In this document: piece by piece, positions 8,549-16,735 of the stretch
Layout: every line of letters begins with the position of its first letter
Position numbering within the stretch: position 1 is the first letter of the stretch
Assembly: GCA_964236495.1 (NCBI GenBank)
Contig: CAXSBR010000007.1
Span: 1 to 64,000, forward strand
Direction: 5' to 3'
From: CAXSBR01 sp964236495
Lineage (GTDB): Bacteria; Actinomycetota; Actinomycetes; Mycobacteriales; Jatrophihabitantaceae
Length of the DNA stretch: 64,000 nucleotides
Made by a program: the position numbers and the translations under genes
Notes under the pieces: generated by a model
Database searches by the model: none
What the model was told of the DNA's origin: nothing
What the model saw: the letters and a program-made list of their open reading frames with translations, nothing else

Positions 8549-9151
8549 TCAGCGCAGGAACCAGCCCGCCAGATCAGCGCCCACGTGCGCTATCGCCGGC
8601 GCGGTCACCGAGCCGGCCAGCACCCGCAGCACGCCCAAGGCCACTCCGACGGCGACGTCGAGCGGCAGCACCGACCAGCCGTATACGGGCACGTGGAGCA
8701 GCGCGAACGCGCCCGCGGCGAGTGCAATCGCCGCTGCGTCTCCGTGGGCCCGGCTCACCGTCTCCAACAGCGCGCCACGCAGCAGCAACTCCTCGGCCAC
8801 CGCGACCAGCGTGACAACAACGGCCCACCGCGGGAATTGTTCGGGCGCGACGTCCAGTCCGCTGCCCAGCAGTCGGTGCAGCGCCGGAACTGCGCACAAC
8901 ACACCTGCACCGGCCAGGCCGATGCCCACCGTCGGCCATCTGACGGCTGGGCGGCGCAGGCCCGCTGCCAGCGAAGTCAGCAGCAGCGCAGCCCCGAAGA
9001 CGATTCCGGCGGTGGCCGAGCCGGCTCCGGCTCGGCCCGCGACAAGCACGCGCAGAAGCACCGACGCGGCAAGGCCGGCCAGCAACAGCAGTGCCCGCAA
9101 GTCGTCGGCACGGGTGGTTGTCTGAGGCGGTGGCGCGGTGCTCGTCACCAT
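8549..9151 (-). CDS. CPBP family intramembrane metalloprotease
   Basis: 200 aa from ATG 9151, which overlaps the preceding stop by 7 nt. It shows the three CPBP/Abi motifs: EELLLRG (E120, E121, R125), FALLH (F149, H153) and HVGAD (H189, D193), within about six helices. Members are Rce1-like membrane proteases. Bacterial ones serve in bacteriocin immunity or are uncharacterised. Coupled to the large membrane protein gene upstream. Confidence 0.85.
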   Translation of the reverse strand: MVTSTAPPPQTTTRADDLRALLLLAGLAASVLLRVLVAGRAGAGSATAGIVFGAALLLTSLAAGLRRPAVRWPTVGIGLAGAGVLCAVPALHRLLGSGLDVAPEQFPRWAVVVTLVAVAEELLLRGALLETVSRAHGDAAAIALAAGAFALLHVPVYGWSVLPLDVAVGVALGVLRVLAGSVTAPAIAHVGADLAGWFLR

Positions 9152-10593
9152 CCCGACCGCAACGCAAAGCCCGGTGCGACGCTCGACGCGGTGTGCTCTT
9201 GCGGCGTCGACTTCTCCTGCGTCAACGGCTGCGCCAGCAGCCACAGGCTCACCATCGTGTAGGCCACCATCGCCACTAACCATGGATATTCCGAGCGACG
9301 AGCCTGCCGGTCGGTGGCGCCGGTGCGGGCGAGGTACCCGTGCGCCAGCACCACCGCGACGACGTGGGCCAGCACGATAGCGGCGACGGCGACGTACCAC
9401 GTCAACGCCGGCGGGATCAGCTTGAGCTTGACCTCGTAGTCGTCGTTGAACGGCGCGGGCAGCCATTGATGAGTGCCGGTCGGGTTGCCGATCAGCGGGA
9501 TCAGTAGCTGGCCGTTGATCGAGAGGTTGTCGATGTTGTGGGCGATCAGGTAGCCGAAGGAGATGGGCGCCAGCGAGGGCAGCAGCACCGCCAGGCTGCG
9601 GATCAGGCCGTCAGTGCGGCCTGCGGTGCGGGCGACGGCAATCGCGAAGGCGCCGAACGCCGCCAGCATCACCGCAACAAGTGCAACGAACACCGCAAGC
9701 GTCACCGCATCGGTGTCGTCGGTACTCCCGCCGAAGGCGTTGATCAGATGCAGGTGCACCCGGCGCCAGTCCGGCGTCGACAGAATCCCGTCGAAGGCGA
9801 CCGATGCGAGCAGCATCAACACGAACACCACCCTCGACATAGACGCGTCGAACGGCGCCTGCAGGCCGCCCGCGAACCCGGCCCGTCCCGGCGCACCGAA
9901 GCGCCACCGTCCCAGCCGGCCCCACGTCGAGAAGAGAACCGAGAACATCTCGCCGCGGTTCAGCCACGCGTCTGCTCCCACTGCGAGGCCCGCCAGCAGC
10001 GACGCGACCACCGCCACCACCAGTCCGTAGGCGATCATGCGGGGCAGGGTCGCGGTGGCGTTGAACACCAGCTCACCGCCGACGAGGAAGAGAAACGTTG
10101 CTACCGCCGGCCACCACGCCAGCCAGGTCGGCCACGCGAGCGGCTCGGGGGACCCGAACAACCGTCGTCGTAGCGCCGGGCGATCGGCTGCGCGGGCCAA
10201 CGCCCGTAACGGGTTGACCGGGCGCGTCCAGTCGCCCAGCACGCCGCAGCTGAGCGGCACTGCGATCCAGGCGATCAGCCAGAACAGCGTCGGCAGAATA
10301 TTCTCGGGTACCTCCTGGCTGCCCCGCACTCCGCACAGCACCAGCGCGATCAGAGCTGCAACCGACAGCGCGTTGAGTACCGGCCGGGCCGGTTCCAGGC
10401 TGACGCGGTCTGCGGCGTCTGCGTTCTGCCCTGCTTCGACGGCGCGCGGAACGACGAGCAGGAACGACGCCACCACCACGACGGCGCCGCCCAGGACGAA
10501 CAACAGCAGCGGTAACGGCAACGTGTACCGCTCGCCGAAGGCGTGCGCGAGGTACAGCGGTGCGGGGCGGGGGCCCGCAAGTGGATGAGTCAT
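9145..10593 (-). CDS. polytopic membrane protein, function unknown (often labelled fenitrothion hydrolase)
   Basis: 482 aa with about eleven predicted helices. The N-terminus LAGPRPAPLYLAHAFGERYTLPLPL, GDWTRPVNPLRALARAADRPA and YLIAHNIDNL match an actinobacterial family of membrane proteins commonly and doubtfully named fenitrothion hydrolase. No hydrolase motif is visible. Conserved His and Asn residues in IAHNIDNLSINGQ could bind metal. The gene is divergent from the Zur-like gene and is followed by a CPBP protease with a 7-nt overlap, so the two form an operon. Zinc or other metal control is possible from context but not shown. Confidence 0.75.
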   Translation of the reverse strand: MTHPLAGPRPAPLYLAHAFGERYTLPLPLLLFVLGGAVVVVASFLLVVPRAVEAGQNADAADRVSLEPARPVLNALSVAALIALVLCGVRGSQEVPENILPTLFWLIAWIAVPLSCGVLGDWTRPVNPLRALARAADRPALRRRLFGSPEPLAWPTWLAWWPAVATFLFLVGGELVFNATATLPRMIAYGLVVAVVASLLAGLAVGADAWLNRGEMFSVLFSTWGRLGRWRFGAPGRAGFAGGLQAPFDASMSRVVFVLMLLASVAFDGILSTPDWRRVHLHLINAFGGSTDDTDAVTLAVFVALVAVMLAAFGAFAIAVARTAGRTDGLIRSLAVLLPSLAPISFGYLIAHNIDNLSINGQLLIPLIGNPTGTHQWLPAPFNDDYEVKLKLIPPALTWYVAVAAIVLAHVVAVVLAHGYLARTGATDRQARRSEYPWLVAMVAYTMVSLWLLAQPLTQEKSTPQEHTASSVAPGFALRSGW

Positions 10594-10775
10594 GCCCAGC
10601 TCGAACCTTCCTCGACGACACCGACGTCACTGTTCGACGCCGAACGGTAGTGCGCCGGCCGTGGGTGGCGGGCGCCGGCCGCGAGCGATTTTCGTCGTCG
10701 CCGGGTGCGTGCACTGTCGCCGGCCGACCAGCACGGGTTCGCGGCCGTCCGTCGGTTCTGCGCGACAATAAGACA

Positions 10776-11198
10776 GTGACGATCCCCGGGCGGCCCGCCG
10801 GCTCCGTTCGCACCACCCGTCGCGGTACCGCCATCGAGCACACGATGCGTTCGGCGGACGGGTTTCGCACTGCACAGCAGATCTTCGACGCGGTGCGGGC
10901 CAGTGGCGCATCGATCGGCCTGACCACCGTCTATCGGCACCTGAACCAGCTCGCCGAATCCGGTCGTGCGGACGTCGTACATGCCGCCGACGGCGAGGCG
11001 CAGTTCAAGCTGTGCGGCCCGCCCGACGCCGGCGGCGAACACCACCATCACGTCGTCTGCCGGGTGTGCGGACGAAGCGAGGAAGTGGAGGGCCCGGAAG
11101 TCGAGGCATGGGCGGAGCGGGTCGCCGCAGCGGCCGGTTACACCGAGGTCTCACACACCGTCGAGGTGTTCGGCCTGTGCCCGCACCACAGCGGCTGA
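10776..11198 (+). CDS. zur: Fur family regulator, Zur-like
   Basis: About 140 aa from GTG 10776. The N-terminal winged helix includes FRTAQQIFDAVRASGASIGLTTVYRHL. The dimer domain has the metal-ligand run GGEHHHHVVCRVCG, with a CxxC structural zinc site, and a C-terminal CPHHSG. The length and the CRVCG...CPHH pattern fit Zur better than Fur. An upstream in-frame ATG would add an unrelated Arg-rich stretch. There is no clear ribosome binding site before the GTG, but an AATAAG-like element lies just upstream, so a leaderless transcript is possible. Confidence 0.8.
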   Translation: MTIPGRPAGSVRTTRRGTAIEHTMRSADGFRTAQQIFDAVRASGASIGLTTVYRHLNQLAESGRADVVHAADGEAQFKLCGPPDAGGEHHHHVVCRVCGRSEEVEGPEVEAWAERVAAAAGYTEVSHTVEVFGLCPHHSG

Positions 11199-11245
11199 CG
11201 CGGCGCCGAACGGCGAATCCGGCCAAGGTTCGGTCGGAGGTTCGG

Positions 11246-12367
11246 TCAGAGGTTGAGCATGCTCGCCGGCGCGACGTAGCCGTTCGGGTCGATGGCGACG
11301 TCCTCGGCCAGCGCGTCGGCAACGACCTGCTCGGACCACTCGATGTGCACCCGGCTGTCGCCGCTGGTGATCACCACGACGTGTGCGGTCTGCTCGCCGA
11401 CAGCCTCGAACGTGCGCCACGCGCCTGCGGGCACCGACACGATGTCGTACGGGCCGAGCTCCATCGACACCGGCTCGCTCTCGTTGAGCGTCACCCGCAG
11501 CCGGCCGTCCTTGACGATCAACACCTCGGACTCCTGCAGCCGGTGCGCGTTCATGCCCTGGCCGGGCTGGACACGAAGCCATCCCAGCGTCAGCCCGTGC
11601 GGATCGCTCAGTCGCGGTGCCTGCATCCGGTCCTCGGTGAGCCCGTACCCGACGACGGTGGCCAGCTGGGCGCCGCCGCCGGGCAACGCTGAATCCAGGA
11701 ACGGCGTATCGGACCACACCAGGTCACCGGGCTGGGCAAGACGCTGACGCATCTGGTCGGTGCTGACCGTGCGCAGCGTGCCCAGCTGGGCCTCGGTGAG
11801 CGGCTGGCGCAGCTCGACGCCCTGCGGGTACTCGCCGGGCGCGGTCTCGACGATCTTGTTGTCCAGGCCCAGGTGGTTGCCGTACTGCGCCGACTTCTCG
11901 ATCACCGACGGCGCCCAGATCAGGCCGCCGCTGACGTCGCGGCCCAGCGCGGTGTAGAGCCACGCATCGTCGGTGCGGCTGGTGAACCCGCGAAAGATCC
12001 ACGTCGGAATGGAGATGACGTCGCCGGCCTTGACCACTGCCTCGCCGTCCTTGCCGTCGACTCCCCAGCGGAACTGCCACTCGCCGGCGAAGCAAACGAA
12101 CACCTCCGCGGTGAAGTGCAGATGCAGGTTGTTGACCACACCGGCGGGCATCACCGCACCGCCGAGGTTGAAGCCGTGCGGCGCCGTCACCGGTACTACC
12201 TGCTCGGCGTTCTCGGACACGCCCGGGCCGATCAGCGGGTAATTGACTTTCGCTTCCGAGCCGGGAATCTTGGTGTCCAGAAACGCCGCCCGGTCCTCCT
12301 TCAGGTCCTTGCGCAGAATGGTGCGGGCGCTCAGCTCGTCGGCGGATACCTCGACGTCGGTGGCCAT
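11246..12367 (-). CDS. bicupin protein, gentisate dioxygenase-like fold
   Basis: 373 aa with two cupin barrels. The first has NLHLHFTAEVFVCFAGEWQF (about 81-100) followed by GDVISIPTWIFRGF. The second has MNAHRLQESEVLIVKDGRLR (about 273-292) followed by YDIVSVPAGAWRTF. The first barrel keeps a His-x-His-type metal site; in the second H-x5-E is left. The protein could be a ring-cleavage-like dioxygenase, an isomerase or a sugar-acid enzyme. A good ribosome binding site AGAGAGGA precedes ATG 12367. The gene is divergent from the HpcH/HpaI aldolase, and three LacI-type sites lie between them, so the two are probably co-regulated. Confidence 0.8.
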   Translation of the reverse strand: MATDVEVSADELSARTILRKDLKEDRAAFLDTKIPGSEAKVNYPLIGPGVSENAEQVVPVTAPHGFNLGGAVMPAGVVNNLHLHFTAEVFVCFAGEWQFRWGVDGKDGEAVVKAGDVISIPTWIFRGFTSRTDDAWLYTALGRDVSGGLIWAPSVIEKSAQYGNHLGLDNKIVETAPGEYPQGVELRQPLTEAQLGTLRTVSTDQMRQRLAQPGDLVWSDTPFLDSALPGGGAQLATVVGYGLTEDRMQAPRLSDPHGLTLGWLRVQPGQGMNAHRLQESEVLIVKDGRLRVTLNESEPVSMELGPYDIVSVPAGAWRTFEAVGEQTAHVVVITSGDSRVHIEWSEQVVADALAEDVAIDPNGYVAPASMLNL

Positions 12368-12386
12368 GGTTCAATCCTCTCTCGCG

Positions 12387-12400
12387 TGCATGCGTATGCA
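12387..12400. promoter_or_regulatory. LacI-type operator candidate, bicupin side
   Basis: TGCATGCGTATGCA (minus strand TGCATACGCATGCA), a nearly perfect palindrome with a central CG, 20 bp upstream of the bicupin ATG. It matches the motif found in front of the other genes of the putative regulon. Confidence 0.6.
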
Positions 12401-12463
12401 TTGTCGCGTCCTGGGATAGGCGTTGTCAACGCCCGGTAGCTCCACCGATCGCGCCGCTACGGT

Positions 12464-12505
12464 GTCTGCATACGCGGACCGAACGTCTGCATACGTAATC
12501 CGAAC
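12464..12505. promoter_or_regulatory. two tandem 21-bp LacI-type sites, aldolase side
   Basis: Two adjoining 21-bp copies (12464-12484, 12485-12505), each GTCTGCATACG followed by a variable CGGA/TAAT and CCGAAC. The 21-bp period puts both TGCATACG cores on the same face of the helix. They end 12 bp before the aldolase ATG, overlapping the probable promoter and ending next to the ribosome binding site AGGGAG. Confidence 0.6.
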
Positions 12506-12517
12506 CAGGGAGCTCCG

Positions 12518-13360
12518 ATGCGCGAGAACCACCTGCGGGCCATGATCGCGGCCGGAGAAACCGCGGTCAACGGCTGGATCTCGGCGCACAGCACCTACGC
12601 CGCCGAGGTTCTTTCCCACGCCGGCTTCGACGGGATCACCATCGATGTGCAGCACGGCATGGTCGGCGTCGAGGGCACGATCGCCATGCTGCAGGCCATC
12701 AGCGCGGGGCCGGCGATGCCGATGGCACGTTGCCCGTCGCTGGATCCGGCGGTGATCGGCAAGCTGCTCGACGCGGGTGCCTACGCGATCATCTGCCCCA
12801 GCATCGACACCGCCGAGCAGGCAGCCTCCTTCGTCGCAGCCTGCCGATACCCGCCGACCGGAAGGCGCAGCTTCGGTCCGTCGCGAGGCCTGCTCTACGG
12901 CGGCGACGACTACGCCCGAGGCGCCGACGCGGCAATCATGGCCTGGGCGATGGTGGAGTCGATGGAGTCGATGTCCAACCTGGACGCCATTCTGGCCACG
13001 CCCGGACTGGACGGGATCTACGTCGGACCCAACGATCTCGCCCTGTCGATGGGCCACCCGCCCGGCGCGGCCGTTCCTGCCCACGAGGTGGACGCGGCGA
13101 TGGAGGTCATCCGCGCCGCGGCGGCAGCGGTCGGCGTGGCGACGGGTGTGTTCTGTGCCAGCGCCGACATGGCTGCGCGGATGGCCGAACGAGGCTGGAA
13201 CATGGTGACGCCGGGCAATGACATCGCCATCCTCAAGGAGGGTGCCGCGGCTCGGATCCTGCAGGTGCGCGGCAGTGTGCGCGGTGCTACCGGGGAGCAA
13301 GCCGCCGTCAGCGGCGGCAGCAGCGGCACGGGCGCTGGCGCATCGTCGGGCGGCTACTGA
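12518..13360 (+). CDS. HpcH/HpaI family class II aldolase
   Basis: 280 aa. Metal-dependent aldolase of the HpcH/HpaI/CitE fold, which splits 2-oxo-hydroxy acids into pyruvate and an aldehyde. Visible family landmarks are GITIDVQHG (base His and Asp), CRYPPTGRRSFGPSRG, AMVESMESM (metal Glu) and GIYVGPNDLALSMG (metal Asp), ending with a Gly/Ser-rich tail. AGGGAG precedes ATG 12518. It is divergent from the bicupin gene, with two tandem LacI-type sites before its start. A second HpcH domain lies at 16.7-18.2 kb, so the pathway may have two aldol cleavages or isozymes. Confidence 0.86.
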   Translation: MRENHLRAMIAAGETAVNGWISAHSTYAAEVLSHAGFDGITIDVQHGMVGVEGTIAMLQAISAGPAMPMARCPSLDPAVIGKLLDAGAYAIICPSIDTAEQAASFVAACRYPPTGRRSFGPSRGLLYGGDDYARGADAAIMAWAMVESMESMSNLDAILATPGLDGIYVGPNDLALSMGHPPGAAVPAHEVDAAMEVIRAAAAAVGVATGVFCASADMAARMAERGWNMVTPGNDIAILKEGAAARILQVRGSVRGATGEQAAVSGGSSGTGAGASSGGY

Positions 13361-13365
13361 CTCGG

Positions 13366-14133
13366 TCACTTGAAGAAATGCGTCACCGGCCGATCCAACG
13401 CAACTCCGCCGCGAGTGATGTCGACCCTCTCGTTGTAGAACGCGATCAGCCCGGCGATCGGCAGCAGCTGACGGGTCGGGAAGTCGTAACTCCAGGCGAG
13501 ATCGTCGTACCCGGTGTCGCCGATGCGCACCGACCAGTAGCGGCTGGTTGTGCCCTTGTAGGGGCATTCGGTCTGCGTGTCGGTGGGCTCAAGATGGCTG
13601 AAATCGACCTCGGTGGGATTGAGGTAGTAGCGGGTGGGCAGGCCGGTCTCGAAGACCAGAACCGGTGAATTGGACTCGGCGAGTAGCACGCCGTCGAGCT
13701 CCACCCGCACCGGGCGCGTCGAGCGCAGCGCGTCCACACGGACATAGGGATTGCGCGGGTGCACGTACACCCGCTCGTCCTCCTCGTACCACTCATCCAC
13801 CGCGTCCCACTCGATGCGGGCCAGACCGGCCAGGCCCGGCAGCGCGTCGTCGGTGTAGACGCGTACCGAACCCGGACGGTCGACGTCGCCTACCCGCAGA
13901 CCGTGTCGGCGCGCCGTTCCGCGGCTGAGTTTCTGCTCGCGATCCTCGTCGATCAGCACGTCGGGGCGGATGTCGGCGACGGGTATGTAGTACTGCGGAT
14001 AGTTCGACCACTCCCACAGGTAGACGGCGCGATCGGTGTCGAGCACCGTCTGCCCGTTGAGTACCGCTCGAATGCGCCGTGGAACGGGCTCCATCTGGTT
14101 GGTCTGCGCGATCATCGCGGGGTAGTCGGACAT
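13366..14133 (-). CDS. DUF427 domain protein (two copies)
   Basis: About 255 aa from ATG 14133 (MSDYPAMIAQ). Start chosen because GAGAGG stands 8 nt before it; the in-frame GTG three codons upstream abuts that site. Two DUF427 modules: RIRAVLNGQTVLDTDRAVYLWEW near residue 20 and VRVELDGVLLAESNSPVLVFETGLPTRYYL near 145, with CPYKGTTSRYWSVR typical of the family. Function unknown; the fold is small and all-beta. It ends 5 bp from the convergent aldolase gene. Confidence 0.84.
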   Translation of the reverse strand: MSDYPAMIAQTNQMEPVPRRIRAVLNGQTVLDTDRAVYLWEWSNYPQYYIPVADIRPDVLIDEDREQKLSRGTARRHGLRVGDVDRPGSVRVYTDDALPGLAGLARIEWDAVDEWYEEDERVYVHPRNPYVRVDALRSTRPVRVELDGVLLAESNSPVLVFETGLPTRYYLNPTEVDFSHLEPTDTQTECPYKGTTSRYWSVRIGDTGYDDLAWSYDFPTRQLLPIAGLIAFYNERVDITRGGVALDRPVTHFFK

Positions 14134-14351
14134 GGCTGGCACCTCTCGTCGGACGGGTTTTGGTTGTCTGCCCCAACGTCACCATCGCCGCCGCACTTCC
14201 GCGCGAAGGCCATGGGTAAGACTTCGGTGAGAAGTAGCGCATCGGGAAGGTTCCACGTCTGCGCGGTGTCCTAACCTGCGCGGAACCACCGCCGGTCGCT
14301 CGACCGTCAGCAGACGAGTCGCTCACCGCTAGCAGAAGAGGATCACTGCCC

Positions 14352-15254
14352 ATGAAGGCCATCCAGTTCGCGCAGTACGGCGGTCCCGAGGCACTCCATC
14401 TCGTCGACATCGACGAGCCCACCGCCGGTCCCGGCCAGATTCGCATCGCCGTGCACGCTGCCGGCGTCAACAGCGTGGACTGGAAGATCCGCAGCGGCGC
14501 GGTGCAGGAGCAGTTTCCGGTGACACTGCCCGCGGGCACGGGTGTCGATGCCGCCGGCGTCGTCGACCAGGTCGGATCTGGAGTTACCGGCGTCGCGGTC
14601 GGCGATGCCGTCTTCGGCGGTGGTTCTGGCACCTATGCCGAGTTCGCCGTGCTCTCCGCCTGGGCTGTCAAGCCCGCCGACCTACCGTTTGCCGAGGCCG
14701 CGAGCTTACCGATGCCGGTGGAGACGGCCATCCGGATCCTCGCCAAGGTCGGTGTCGAGCCCGGGCAGACGCTGCTGGTCAGCGGCGCGGCCGGAGGCGT
14801 CGGTTCGGCGGTCGTCCAGATCGCCCGCGAGCGTGGGATCGACGTGATCGGCACCGCGAGTGCCGCCAACCAGGATTACCTGCGTTCGCTCGGTGCGGTG
14901 GCGACGACCTATGGCGACGGTCTGGCCGAGCGGGTGCGCACGATCGCTCCCGACGGCATCGACGCCGCCCTCGACATTGCCGGCTCCGGCGTCGTTCCCG
15001 AGTTGATCGAGTTGACCGGCAACCCGAGCAAAGTGCTGTCCATCGCCGACTTCGGTGCGGCGAAGCTGGGCGCGAAGGTGTCCAGCAACCCGGAGAACCC
15101 CGCTGCGGCGTACGCCGAGGCCGCTCGGCTGTTCAGCGCCGGCAAACTGCACCTGCCTGTCGCGCGGACGTTCGCACTAGCTGACGCCGCCGCAGCACAG
15201 TCGGCGTCGGCGGCCGGTCACGTCGCCGGCCGGACGATCGTCACCGTTGCATAG
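14352..15254 (+). CDS. zinc-free MDR family NADPH:quinone reductase-like
   Basis: 300 aa. Medium-chain dehydrogenase/reductase of the quinone oxidoreductase type. The N-terminal GroES-like domain begins MKAIQFAQYGGPEAL, with AGVNSVDWKIRSG. The NADPH Rossmann motif is SGAAGGVGSAVVQIARERG (about 153-171). The structural-zinc Cys cluster of alcohol dehydrogenases is absent. It probably reduces quinones or enones in the cytoplasm. Single gene, separated from its neighbours. Confidence 0.86.
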   Translation: MKAIQFAQYGGPEALHLVDIDEPTAGPGQIRIAVHAAGVNSVDWKIRSGAVQEQFPVTLPAGTGVDAAGVVDQVGSGVTGVAVGDAVFGGGSGTYAEFAVLSAWAVKPADLPFAEAASLPMPVETAIRILAKVGVEPGQTLLVSGAAGGVGSAVVQIARERGIDVIGTASAANQDYLRSLGAVATTYGDGLAERVRTIAPDGIDAALDIAGSGVVPELIELTGNPSKVLSIADFGAAKLGAKVSSNPENPAAAYAEAARLFSAGKLHLPVARTFALADAAAAQSASAAGHVAGRTIVTVA

Positions 15255-15338
15255 TCCAGTACTCGGCTGCGGTGGGTTAGCGACGTTGGGCGTGGTGGGC
15301 TGAGCAGCTCTCGTCGTTGCTGAGGCAGGCGCGACAGC

Positions 15339-15755
15339 TCACGAGATCGATTCGACCACCAGCCCGGGCAGTCCGTCGGAAAGGGCCGTGAGATCGTGCA
15401 GATCTCCGGTGAGGATGACGCCGCCGCCGTTGCTCACGGCAACGGCGGCGGCGGTGGCGTCGACGTGGTCCTGCGATCCACGCCCGGCCCGGGCAAGTAT
15501 GTTGCCGACGCGGCGCGCCAGGCGCTGGTCGGTGTCGGCCACGCCGATCCCAGTTTCGCGGCCGAGGTAGGAATCGACGATCTGGTCGTGGCCACCGCCG
15601 CGATACTGCTCGGCCAGCACCGCGGCCGGAACGATCACATCTGAGCCGGTGAGCAAGGCAGCGCGAAGTGCGGCATGAACCGCCTGCTGCCCGTCGGCGG
15701 CGCGACTGCGCGCCATCACCGAAAACGCCTCCGAATCGAGGACCAGAACACTCAC
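15339..15755 (-). CDS. vapC: VapC-type PIN domain ribonuclease toxin
   Basis: 138 aa from GTG 15755, overlapping the antitoxin stop by 4 nt (GTGA). PIN fold acidic residues are visible: VLVLDSEAF (Asp 7), PAAVLAEQYRG (Glu), DHVDATAAAVAV and VILTGDLHDL (two Asp). PIN toxins of this kind cut RNA, and the partner antitoxin neutralises them. Type II TA module with the gene upstream. Confidence 0.83.
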   Translation of the reverse strand: MSVLVLDSEAFSVMARSRAADGQQAVHAALRAALLTGSDVIVPAAVLAEQYRGGGHDQIVDSYLGRETGIGVADTDQRLARRVGNILARAGRGSQDHVDATAAAVAVSNGGGVILTGDLHDLTALSDGLPGLVVESIS

Positions 15756-15976
15756 GAAAGCAACCGTCGGAAACGTTCCACCAGTGCGGGATCCGGCTCG
15801 CCGTGTTCGGCGTCCAGCCGGTCGACAAACGCACTCAGCGCAGCGCGACGTTCACGCCGCTCGACCTCCTCGAGCAGGATGCCGTTGACGGTCGAGGAGA
15901 GGGCTTCGGGATCGTCGCCGAGAGCGGCGACCACAGACGGATCCAGCGTGAGCGTCTTCCGCACCTTCGTACTCAT
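15752..15976 (-). CDS. vapB: VapB-type antitoxin
   Basis: 74 aa. The N-terminus VRKTLTLDPSVVAAL resembles a ribbon-helix-helix DNA-binding domain, followed by a long charged helix (LLEEVERRERRAALSAFV) that would wrap the toxin. Overlaps the PIN toxin gene by 4 nt. The start ATG lies 3 bp from a perfect palindrome that is probably its own operator. Confidence 0.78.
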   Translation of the reverse strand: MSTKVRKTLTLDPSVVAALGDDPEALSSTVNGILLEEVERRERRAALSAFVDRLDAEHGEPDPALVERFRRLLS

Positions 15977-15979
15977 ACC

Positions 15980-15998
15980 ATTATCATACTTTGATAAT
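15980..15998. promoter_or_regulatory. autoregulatory operator of the VapBC pair
   Basis: ATTATCA-TACTT-TGATAAT, 7-bp perfect arms, 3 bp upstream of the antitoxin ATG. It is AT-rich in a very GC-rich context and includes a -10-like TATGATAAT on the coding strand, so operator and core promoter overlap and the mRNA is probably leaderless. Confidence 0.6.
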
Positions 15999-16106
15999 CT
16001 ACAAACGCCTTCCCACTATGGCTCTGTCACCATTGAACTCATGCGAAGTAACGTCATCGTGGCGCTGCGGCGTCGCGCGGGCGTCTGCGGTGCGCACTCG
16101 TCGGCA

Positions 16107-16382
16107 TCAATTGCAATAGACGTCGCGGCGGTGCTCGATACGCACAACTATCACCTCGCAGGCATCGTCATTGATGCGGTAGAGGATCCGGTAGGTGCCA
16201 CGGCGGGCCGACCAGATACCGCTCAGGTCGCCGTGCAGCTGCTTTCCGACCCGGCGTGGTTCAGACACCAGCGCCCCGACCATCAGTTCAACCGCCGCTG
16301 CGGCCACCGCCTCTAATAGCCCAGCGGTGAGCGCCCGCCTCGCAGGTGGCGTCAGGACCAGCTCGTAGTCCCCTTCGCTCAA
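16107..16382 (-). CDS. RelE/ParE-family toxin
   Basis: 91 aa, TTG start at 16382 overlapping the antitoxin stop (TTGA). It has the RelE pattern YELVLTPPARRAL..., then GKQLHGDLSGIWSARRGTYRILYRINDD and VIVVRIEHRRDVY. RelE toxins cut mRNA in the ribosome; the basic residues GTYRILYR and HRRDVY are those expected at the active site. Second TA module within 1.3 kb. Confidence 0.85.
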   Translation of the reverse strand: MSEGDYELVLTPPARRALTAGLLEAVAAAAVELMVGALVSEPRRVGKQLHGDLSGIWSARRGTYRILYRINDDACEVIVVRIEHRRDVYCN

Positions 16383-16645
16383 CGCAGCAGGTCTCGCACG
16401 GCGTCAACGCCGCGGACCACGTCGCCACGGGCGTACGCGGCGTCGGCTTGCCGAATGTCGGCCAGCGCGTCAGGGTCGAGCAACACCGACAGGGTCTCTT
16501 CTAGCGAGCCCAAATCGTCGGGGCTGACTAGCACGGCGGCTGCTCGACCGTTGCGCGTGATCGTCACGCGCTCGTGCTGGTGCTCGACCCGGTCGATGGT
16601 CTCCGAGAGGTGGTCGCGGACTGACCGCAAGGGCTCGACACTCAT
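16379..16645 (-). CDS. Phd/YefM-type antitoxin
   Basis: 88 aa from ATG 16645. N-terminal Phd fold MSVEPLRSVRDHLSETIDRVEHQHERVTITRNGRAAAVLVS, with a C-terminal acidic and helical toxin-binding tail. It is 4-nt coupled to the RelE toxin. An upstream in-frame GTG would add 26 unrelated residues. The strong match of VTITRNGRAAAVLVSPDDL to the family supports the call. Confidence 0.86.
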   Translation of the reverse strand: MSVEPLRSVRDHLSETIDRVEHQHERVTITRNGRAAAVLVSPDDLGSLEETLSVLLDPDALADIRQADAAYARGDVVRGVDAVRDLLR

Positions 16646-16735
16646 GGACACAATTGTGGCGCTTGTGTCGTCGCAGGTCAACGTTGGTGCGTGGCCAGGG
16701 CAACATCCGGCCGGCCGGACCACTACGGCGACGGC

